Shown one piece after another: positions 1 through 7,115 of a stretch of 7,115 bases of DNA. Under the pieces are notes generated by a model. The model was not told the origin of the DNA. It did no database searches and was given only the letters and a program-made list of their open reading frames with translations. The stretch lies in assembly GCA_946480065.1 (NCBI GenBank), contig CAMLJA010000098.1, forward strand, positions 1 through 7,115, in the 5' to 3' direction. The position numbers and the translations under genes were made by a program. Positions within the stretch are counted from its first letter, which is position 1; each line of letters starts with the position of its first letter. This stretch comes from an uncultured Thermomonas sp. (GTDB lineage: Bacteria > Pseudomonadota > Gammaproteobacteria > Xanthomonadales > Xanthomonadaceae).

Positions 1-331
1 CGCCGAACCCCGGCGGCGGCTGCCCCTCGTCCAGCAGCGCCAGCCACGCCTCGCCTTCCAGGGTGTCCGCGCCGGGATGGACCCGGCGCGCGGCGCGCCG
101 CAGCAGCTCCGAGATCGCGGCCAGCCGCTGCGCTGGCGTGTCCGCGGCGGCCACCCGCTGGTCGAACAAGCGGGCGATGGCGGCGCGGCGGCGGCGGACG
201 CGCAGCGCGCGCCACGCCAGCAGCGCGAGCACCAGCGCGGCCGCGCCCGCCACCAGCCACCAGCCCGGGGCGGGCGGCCACCACGGCGGCGGATTGCCGG
301 GATGGACGTCGCGCAGCTGCAGGGGCGCCAT
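1..331 (-). CDS. DUF4381 domain-containing membrane protein (3' end cut by window edge)
   Basis: Translating the minus strand from the ATG at 331-329 gives at least 110 codons without a stop, running off the left edge. It begins MAPLQLRDVHPGNPPPWWPP and continues APGWW into a hydrophobic segment at about residues 24-43, then an Arg-rich stretch (RVRRRR). This LRD(I/V)H, WWPPAPGWW, membrane-helix layout is typical of DUF4381 proteins. The following region (LLRRAARRVHPG, then LEGEAWLALLDEG) also fits that family, which is usually about 150-170 residues long. The N-terminus is probably outside the cytoplasm, with the charged C-terminal part inside. It overlaps the DUF58 stop by one base (TGATG) and has no good ribosome site of its own, so it is probably translated by coupling. 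DUF4381 genes commonly sit between DUF58 and VWA (BatA-like) genes, so VWA genes are expected just beyond the edge. The function is unknown. Confidence 0.88.
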   Translation of the reverse strand, partial: MAPLQLRDVHPGNPPPWWPPAPGWWLVAGAAALVLALLAWRALRVRRRRAAIARLFDQRVAAADTPAQRLAAISELLRRAARRVHPGADTLEGEAWLALLDEGQPPPGFG

Positions 332-1254
332 CACCGGCGCGCCCCGCGCGGACGGTCCAGCAGCGGCAGCCAGGCATCGCTGGGGTCGGCGCTGGACAGC
401 GCCGCGGCGCGGATGCCGTGGGCAGCCAGCAGCGCCAGCCCGGCCTCGGTGCGGCCGCCGAATTCGCGCTGCCAGCGCTGCCGGGTCGCCGCCGCGTCCA
501 GCGCCAGCTCAACCCGGGCGCCGCCGGCGCGGAACGCCAGCCGCGCCGGCGGCGGGGCGGTCTCCAGCGGATCCACCAGCAGCAGCGCGACGACCTCGTG
601 GTGCATGGCCAGGGCGGGCCAGCGCGCCGCCGGGACGGCGTCCAGGCTGGCCGGATCCGCCAGCAGCACAAGCCGCGAACCCGGCCGCAGCAGACGGGCG
701 GCGTGGTCGAGCGCCGCCGGCAGCCCGGCGTCGTCGGCAGGCGGCGCGGCATACCAGCGCACCAGCGCGTCCAGCACCCGCAGCGCCCCGCGCTCGCCGG
801 ACGCCGGCGGCACCGGCGGCTCGCCGCGGCTGCCGCGCAGCGCGGCCAGGCGGTCGCCGTCGCGCGCGCCGATCCAGGCCGCCAGCGCGCCGGCACGCGC
901 GGCCTGCACCGACTTGAAGCGCACGCGGGTGCCGAAGTACAGCGCCGGCGCGGTGTCGGCCACCACCAGCGTCAGCCGCTCGCGCTCGGTCTGGAACAGC
1001 TTGGTATGCGGCCTGCCGCTGCGCGCGGTCAGCCGCCAGTCGATGTGCCGGGCATCGTCGCCACGGGCGTATTCGCGCGACTCGGCGTATTCCATCCCGC
1101 GTCCGCGCAGGTGCGCGGGCGCCTGTCCCAGCGTGCCCACGGCACCGCGCGCCGCGCCGCGCCGGCCGGCGGCGAGCGCCCGCAGCGCGACCAGTTCGGC
1201 CAGCGACGGCGCGAGGCCGTCCGCGGGTGCCGGCGCAGGGTCGGGCCGTTGCAT
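331..1254 (-). CDS. DUF58 domain-containing protein
   Basis: A DUF58-family protein, the usual partner encoded next to MoxR ATPases; its biochemical role is not settled. The protein has 307 residues. The family signature lies at about 61-93: EYARGDDARHIDWRLTARSG (61-80), followed by a Lys (K85) and the FQTERER segment. After it comes a VWA-like fold (about 94-230, beginning LTLVVADTAPALYFG), but the metal-site motif DxSxS is not kept: D100 is followed by T, A, P, A. No signal peptide or membrane segment is clear, so it is probably cytoplasmic. The start is the ATG eight bases after the moxR stop. Only a weak Shine-Dalgarno-like GGG is present, which suggests coupling to moxR. The TGA shares one base with the ATG of the next gene. 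The same frame stays open upstream across moxR, but that stretch has no DUF58 similarity and is taken as a shadow. Confidence 0.92.
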   Translation of the reverse strand: MQRPDPAPAPADGLAPSLAELVALRALAAGRRGAARGAVGTLGQAPAHLRGRGMEYAESREYARGDDARHIDWRLTARSGRPHTKLFQTERERLTLVVADTAPALYFGTRVRFKSVQAARAGALAAWIGARDGDRLAALRGSRGEPPVPPASGERGALRVLDALVRWYAAPPADDAGLPAALDHAARLLRPGSRLVLLADPASLDAVPAARWPALAMHHEVVALLLVDPLETAPPPARLAFRAGGARVELALDAAATRQRWQREFGGRTEAGLALLAAHGIRAAALSSADPSDAWLPLLDRPRGARR

Positions 1255-1262
1255 CGCCCGGC

Positions 1263-2267
<1,005 letters not shown>

Positions 2268-2353
2268 GGATCCTCCGGGTCTCGTGCATTCGACCGCATG
2301 CCGTCCCGAAGGTTCGCACGCGGGCGGCGCGCCGGCCTGAACGGCGGTCCCGG

Positions 2354-2384
2354 AAACGCATCGGGAGCCCGAAGGCTCCCGATG
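2354..2384 (-). terminator. Rho-independent-like terminator after pilQ
   Basis: On the minus strand the sequence forms a perfect 11-bp stem (2384-2374 with 2369-2359) closed by a C(UUCG)G tetraloop, a very stable RNA loop. A short UUU (2356-2354) follows two bases after the stem. It starts 24 bases after the pilQ stop and 87 bases or more before the next gene, which is the expected place for the end of the pil transcript. The U tract is short, so termination may be partial. No U tract follows the stem on the plus strand, so I see no support for termination in that direction. Confidence 0.8.
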
Positions 2385-2407
2385 GGCATGGCGCCTGGCG
2401 CGGCGTA

Positions 2408-4447
2408 TCAGCGCTGGGCGACCCGCATCACCTTCGGCGTGACGAAGATCAGCAGCTCCGCCTTCGACTTGGTGTGGTTCTTGTTGCGGAACAGGTTGCC
2501 GATCACCGGCAGGTCGCCCAGGAACGGCACCTTGGAGATGTCGCTGCGGTCCTTGAACTCGTACACGCCGCCGATCACGACGGTCTGGCCGTCCTCGACC
2601 AGCACGGCGGTGTTGACCTCGCGCTTGGCCAGCTGCGGCACGCTGCCGAAGGCACCGACGCTGATGAACTGGTCCAGCTCGTCCTTCTTGACCGACATGT
2701 TCAGGAACACGCGGCCGTCGTTGGTGATGGTCGGCGTGACCTTGAGCTCCAGCAGGGCTTCCTTGAACTGCACGGTGGGGACGTTGTTGCTCTGCCCGCC
2801 GGTCACCGTCAGGTAGCCGATCTCGCTGCCCTGCCGGATCAGCGCTTCCTTCTGGTTGCTGGTGACGATGCGCGGGTTGGAGATCACCTCGCCCCGGCCC
2901 TGCTCCTGGATGGCCGACAGCTCCACGTCCAGCAGGTATCCGGCATTGAGGATGGACAGCGCCAGCGCGCCGGCCGGGTTGTTCAGCGCCGCCGGCAGGT
3001 TGGTCAGCAGGCCGTCGCGGACGCCGCCGGTCGTGCGGGTGGCCACCGGGCGGGTGCGGATCGGCGGCAGCACGGTCCCGGTCGGGTTGTTGACCGGGTC
3101 ATAGCGGTTGGGGTTCTCCTGCCAGGACTTGTAGGCGTTGGCGTAGGCCAGGTCGGCCGAGACGTCGCCGCCGATCAGGTTGGCGTTGTTCTCGAGGTCG
3201 CCGCTGAAGTAGGTGTTGCCGTTGCGGCCCTTGATGCCGAAGCGGGCGCCGAGTTCGCGCGCCACGTTCTCGTTGGCGACCACGATGCGCGCCTCGATCA
3301 CCACCTGGTCGACCGGCTTGTCCAGCATCGTAACCAGGTTGCGGATGTCCGCCACCCGCTGCGGGATGTCGATCACCAGCAGGGTGTTGGTGCGCTTGTC
3401 GTAGCTGATGCTGCCGCGCGGCGACAGGAAGCCCCGCTGCTGCTGCCCGCCGCCGCCGCCAGCGCCACCGCCGGCGGAGCTGTTCTTCGCGTCCTCGGTG
3501 AGCAGCTTGGCGATGTCCTCGGCGTTGCCGTAGTTGATCGGGATGTACTCCGTGACCAGCTCGGCGCGGTTCTCCAGGTTGATGCGGGCGTCTTCCTTGG
3601 CCTGCTCGAACGCGGCGATCTCCGCCTGCGGGGCCACCCAGACCACGTTGCCGCTGCGGCGCTTGTCCAGGGACTTCGCCTGCAGCACGATGTCCAGCGC
3701 CTGGTCCCACGGCACGTTGATCAGCCGCAGGGTGACGTTGCCCTGCACGGTGTCGGCGGCCACGATGTTGAGGTTGGATTCCTCGGCGATCAGCTGCAGG
3801 ACGGTCCGCACCGGCACGTCCTGGAAGTTGAAGGTCACCGGGCGCCCGGTGTAGCGCACCGCGGCGGTGCTGTTGGTGGCGCCCATCGCGGCGGCGCCCA
3901 TCGCCGGGGCGGGCGCGGCCTTGGCGGCCACCGGCGCGCTGGCGCGCGGCACCACCTCGACGATGTATTCGTTGCCGCTCTGGTAGGCCAGCGACTCGAA
4001 GTTGCCGCGGGTGTCCAGCACCAGCTGCGCGCCGCTGCTGGTCGCGCGCGCGTCGATGCGCTGCACCGGCGTGGCGAAGTCGGTCACGTTGATCGGCCGC
4101 TGCAGCGAGGCGGGCAGCTGCGCGTTGCCGATGTCGACTACGACGTTGGACCCCATGTTGCGCATGTCGGGGGCCGCGCCGTCGCCGGAGAAGCGCAGGA
4201 TGAGCTTGCCGGAGCCGCCGTCGCCGCGCTTGAAGTCGATCGCCGAGACGGTGACCGCGCCGGGCAGCCGCTTGGCCGGGTCCGCCATGGCGCCGGTCGC
4301 GGACTGGCCGGCGAGCGCGAGGGTGGCCACCCCGGGCAGGGCCGCGGCGCCGGCCGCGTAGAGCGCGACGGCAAGGCCGATCGCGCAGGCGCCGAAGGTC
4401 GAGGGGCGCCGGACAGGCCGCTGGTGCTTGGCGTTGGTGACGGTCAT
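2408..4447 (-). CDS. pilQ: Type IV pilus outer-membrane secretin PilQ
   Basis: PilQ forms the multimeric outer-membrane pore through which the pilus leaves the cell and DNA may enter. From the preferred ATG it has 679 residues; a TTG five codons upstream would give 684. Order of parts: Sec signal with a basic start (RPVRRP) and hydrophobic core about 18-36, cleaved near residue 36 or 46; one recognisable AMIN (peptidoglycan-binding) domain about 64-167; an Ala/Pro linker; the N0/STN domain about 201-272; the secretin N domain about 296-377, interrupted by a Gly/Gln run (GGGAGGGGGQQQRG, about 326-339); and the secretin pore domain about 378-675 with the hallmark VPFLGDLPVIGNLF (640-653). Many PilQ proteins carry two AMIN domains, and I see only one. 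The gene ends the pil operon: a hairpin terminator begins 24 bases downstream. Identification is firm. Confidence 0.97.
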   Translation of the reverse strand: MTVTNAKHQRPVRRPSTFGACAIGLAVALYAAGAAALPGVATLALAGQSATGAMADPAKRLPGAVTVSAIDFKRGDGGSGKLILRFSGDGAAPDMRNMGSNVVVDIGNAQLPASLQRPINVTDFATPVQRIDARATSSGAQLVLDTRGNFESLAYQSGNEYIVEVVPRASAPVAAKAAPAPAMGAAAMGATNSTAAVRYTGRPVTFNFQDVPVRTVLQLIAEESNLNIVAADTVQGNVTLRLINVPWDQALDIVLQAKSLDKRRSGNVVWVAPQAEIAAFEQAKEDARINLENRAELVTEYIPINYGNAEDIAKLLTEDAKNSSAGGGAGGGGGQQQRGFLSPRGSISYDKRTNTLLVIDIPQRVADIRNLVTMLDKPVDQVVIEARIVVANENVARELGARFGIKGRNGNTYFSGDLENNANLIGGDVSADLAYANAYKSWQENPNRYDPVNNPTGTVLPPIRTRPVATRTTGGVRDGLLTNLPAALNNPAGALALSILNAGYLLDVELSAIQEQGRGEVISNPRIVTSNQKEALIRQGSEIGYLTVTGGQSNNVPTVQFKEALLELKVTPTITNDGRVFLNMSVKKDELDQFISVGAFGSVPQLAKREVNTAVLVEDGQTVVIGGVYEFKDRSDISKVPFLGDLPVIGNLFRNKNHTKSKAELLIFVTPKVMRVAQR

Positions 4448-4454
4448 CGGTCTA

Positions 4455-4460
4455 TCCCCC
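4455..4460 (-). promoter_or_regulatory. Ribosome binding site of pilQ (favours ATG at 4447 over TTG at 4462)
   Basis: GGGGGA on the minus strand, with a seven-base spacer (TAGACCG) to the ATG at 4447-4445. The longest open frame would start at TTG 4462, but that start would lie partly on this site and have no site of its own. The ATG is therefore the better start. Confidence 0.7.
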
Positions 4461-4462
4461 AA

Positions 4463-4981
4463 TCAATTGTCTTCGAGCGCGATGGTGGCCGGCCGCTCCA
4501 GCCAGCCGCCCGCGCCATCAGGAACCAGTTCGACCAGTTCGATCCGGTCTTCGTACACGGCGGTCACCCGCCCGTCGCTCTGCCCCAGGTAGACCCCCGG
4601 GCGCACCCGGTAGGTCACCTTGTCCGGCGCCATCACCAGGGCGACGAGGCCGCCGCCGTGGCCGAGGGTGCCCACCATGTCCAGGCTGTCGAGCGGGAAC
4701 TGCTCGAGCGTCTGCTTCGGGCGGCCCGGATCCGGCCGCGGGCCGCTTCCGCCAGCGCCACTGAACTGCTCGCTGAACGGATCGCGCAGGGCCTGCGCGG
4801 CGTATTCGAAGGTCTCGAACTGCTGCATCACCGGCAGCGGGTCCAGCGGAGGCGCGGGCCGGGCCTTGACCTCGGCGACCCACTTCTCCAGGTCGTCGCG
4901 GCCGCTGCCGCAGGCCGCAAGCGTGCAGGCGAGCAGGAGCAGGCCGGCCAGTCGGGTCGCGGATTGGACACTGGTGCGCAT
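4463..4981 (-). CDS. pilP: Type IV pilus inner-membrane lipoprotein PilP
   Basis: PilP is a lipoprotein anchored in the inner membrane that bridges the PilN/PilO pair to the N0 domain of the secretin PilQ. The protein has 172 residues. The N-terminus is a lipoprotein signal: R3 and R10, a Leu-rich core, and the lipobox LAAC with the lipidated Cys at 24. Gly follows at +2, so there is no Asp retention signal at that position. A flexible Pro-rich linker (about 40-50 and 70-90) leads to the conserved motif LEQFPLDSLDMVGTL (92-106) and the small beta-sandwich domain that runs to the end. The start is supported by AAGGGGA (4994-4988) six bases upstream, at the end of pilO. The pilQ gene follows 15 bases after the TGA. 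Length and motifs are normal for the family. Confidence 0.95.
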   Translation of the reverse strand: MRTSVQSATRLAGLLLLACTLAACGSGRDDLEKWVAEVKARPAPPLDPLPVMQQFETFEYAAQALRDPFSEQFSGAGGSGPRPDPGRPKQTLEQFPLDSLDMVGTLGHGGGLVALVMAPDKVTYRVRPGVYLGQSDGRVTAVYEDRIELVELVPDGAGGWLERPATIALEDN

Positions 4982-4982
4982 G

Positions 4983-5654
4983 TCAGTTCCCCTTCTTCGC
5001 CGGGCTGGCGGCCGCCGCCTGGGCCGCCGTCTCGTCTTCGTCGAGGTAGCGGTAGGTCTTGACCGTACCGGCCAGTTCCAGCGGGGTGTTGGGACCGATC
5101 TTCGCGTTCGGGTCCTTCTTGGCGTTCTTGGGCCGCAGCGAGATGTCGTGCATGGTCATGATGACCACCCGCGGCAGCGATGCCACCCCGCTCACGAACG
5201 CACCGAACTGGTGGTAGGAACCCACCATCCGCAGCGAGATCGGCTTCTCGGCGTAGAACTCCTTGGGCGTCTCCGGGCCGGGCTTGAACAGGTCGGTCTG
5301 GATGCCGGTGGCCAGCGCGGTCTGCGAGATGTCGACGATCAGGTCCGGCATCTCGGTCTTGCTGGGGAGCTGCCGCAGCATCTGCTGGAGCTGCTGCTCC
5401 ATCTGCGCCAGCTGCTGCTTCAGCGGCTCCAGGTTGGCGGCGCGGCCCTGCTTGGTCTCGAACTCCGCGCGCAGGTCGGTCTCCTGCCGCTGCAGGCCTT
5501 CCAGCTCGGTGCGCTTGTCGCGCACGAACAGCCACCACGCCAGGCCAACGATCAGCAGGGCCACGAGGCCGCAGAACACCAGCTGCGCCTGCCGCGGCCA
5601 GCCGCCGATGTTGTTGATGTCGAGCTCTTTGAGGTTGATCTTCTTCTTGCTCAC
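4983..5654 (-). CDS. pilO: Type IV pilus inner-membrane protein PilO (GTG start)
   Basis: PilO is the heterodimer partner of PilN. It crosses the inner membrane once, and its periplasmic domain also contacts PilP. The protein has 223 residues: a short cytoplasmic tail beginning MSKKKINLKELDINNIGGWP, a membrane segment about 24-44, a Gln-rich coiled coil about 46-95, and a ferredoxin-like domain about 100-203 that begins at the family-typical LPSKTEMPDLIVDIS. The tail after 205 is Ala-rich and low in complexity. The frame is open far upstream, but the start is set at GTG (5654) because an excellent AGGAGGAG lies seven bases before it (5669-5662) and because the protein then begins as PilO proteins do. 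It overlaps pilN by four bases and its TGA is one base before the pilP ATG, so co-translation is likely. Confidence 0.95.
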   Translation of the reverse strand: MSKKKINLKELDINNIGGWPRQAQLVFCGLVALLIVGLAWWLFVRDKRTELEGLQRQETDLRAEFETKQGRAANLEPLKQQLAQMEQQLQQMLRQLPSKTEMPDLIVDISQTALATGIQTDLFKPGPETPKEFYAEKPISLRMVGSYHQFGAFVSGVASLPRVVIMTMHDISLRPKNAKKDPNAKIGPNTPLELAGTVKTYRYLDEDETAAQAAAASPAKKGN

Positions 5655-6303
5655 GGGGCGGCTCCTCCTGCGGTGGCAGGCGCCGCGGCGCCCGCCGGCG
5701 CGGCCGGGGCGTTCGCGGCGGGCTCGTCCGGCACGCCGTCGCCGTTCTCGTCCTTGGGCGCGTTCGGGTTGGCCAGCTTGACCTTCAGGTTGAACTCGTA
5801 AGGCAGGCCGGAGTTGCCGGCCTTCGCCTCGATCACCTCGAGGTCGGGGCTGGTCATCCAGCCGGAGCTCTCGAGGTTGCGCATGTAGGTGCTGACCCGC
5901 GCGTTGGACTGCGAGCGCCCGCCCAGGGTGAGGATGTCGCCCTCCTGCTTGATCGAGGTGAGGGTGACGCCGTCCGGGATGGTCTTCACCAGCTCGTCGA
6001 ACAGGTGGACCATCTGCGAGCGGTTGGCCTGCAGCTGCTCGATCACTTCCTTGCGCGCCAGCAGCTTGGCCTTCTTCTTGTCGAGCTCCTCGATCTCCTT
6101 GATCTGGGTGTCGACCTTGGCGATCTCGCCGCGCAGGTATTCGTTGCGTTCGTTCTGGTTGCTGATGCGGCTGCTGTAGAAGCTCACGATCAGGAAGGCC
6201 GCGAGCACGCCGCCCAGCGCCGCCAGCCCCAGCATCCCGACGAATTCCTTCTGCCGGGCCTTGCGGCGCTCGGCGCGCCACGGGAGGAGGTTGATCCTGG
6301 CCA

Positions 6304-6304
<1 letters not shown>
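5651..6304 (-). CDS. pilN: Type IV pilus inner-membrane protein PilN
   Basis: PilN is a single-pass inner-membrane protein that pairs with PilO in the periplasm and holds PilM through its cytoplasmic tail. The protein has 217 residues. Residues 4-10 are INLLPWR, the conserved PilM-binding motif. One membrane segment spans about 21-43, a charged coiled coil (rich in E, K, Q) about 48-95, and a ferredoxin-like periplasmic domain about 105-178. The last 40 residues are unusual: DENGDGVPDE (185-194) matches the spacing of a calcium loop, then a tail of almost only Ala, Pro and Gly follows. The start is supported by GAGGAG nine bases upstream (6319-6314), inside the end of pilM. The TGA stop lies within the start of pilO (GTGA, four-base overlap). 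Family assignment is firm; any metal binding by the tail is my inference. Confidence 0.96.
5662..5669 (-). promoter_or_regulatory. Ribosome binding site of pilO (decides the GTG start)
   Basis: AGGAGGAG on the minus strand, seven bases before the GTG at 5654 and within the last codons of pilN. Its strength and spacing select the GTG over any upstream codon in the long open frame. Confidence 0.8.

Positions 6305-7115
<811 letters not shown>

Noticed and set aside
2325..2334. Palindrome CGGCGCGCCG upstream of moxR as an operator
   Set aside because: Short GC palindromes of this kind are expected by chance at this base composition, and nothing else supports a regulator site.
2268..2353. Promoter for moxR
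   Set aside because: A promoter is expected here because of the terminator upstream, but I could not find a convincing pair of -35 and -10 boxes in this short GC-rich stretch.

Overview
The window is GC-rich chromosomal DNA with no sign of mobile DNA. All genes supported here lie on the minus strand, so they read from the right edge to the left. The protein sequences look like a gammaproteobacterium of the Xanthomonadaceae (Lysobacter, Luteimonas or Xanthomonas relatives). That placement rests on recognition of the PilM-PilQ sequences and the base composition, not on a search.

Right part (about 7115 to 2408): the type IV pilus alignment operon pilM-pilN-pilO-pilP-pilQ. PilM is cut by the window edge; the other four are complete. 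The genes are packed head to tail (TGATG, GTGA and TGACATG junctions, then a 15-base gap before pilQ), as expected for one co-translated unit. Together they make the cytoplasmic actin-like PilM, the inner-membrane PilN/PilO pair, the lipoprotein PilP and the outer-membrane secretin PilQ. These link the pilus motor to the exit pore and support twitching motility, adhesion and natural DNA uptake. A perfect 11-bp hairpin with a C(UUCG)G loop, 24 bases after the pilQ stop, appears to end this unit.

Left part (2267 to 1): a second cluster starts after a short gap. It holds a MoxR-type AAA+ ATPase, a DUF58 protein and a DUF4381 membrane protein cut by the left edge. This is the conserved beginning of a MoxR/DUF58/DUF4381/VWA (Bat-like) locus; the VWA genes would be expected beyond the left edge. 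Such loci are thought to act in chaperone-like or metal-insertion steps and envelope stress, but the substrate is generally unknown.

I see no RNA gene, CRISPR array, insertion sequence or clearly new system. The points most worth a second look are a calcium-loop-like motif in the periplasmic tail of PilN, the start-site choice of pilQ, low-complexity and variable segments in PilQ, a degenerate metal-binding site in the DUF58 protein, and the adjacency of the pil operon to a MoxR cluster.
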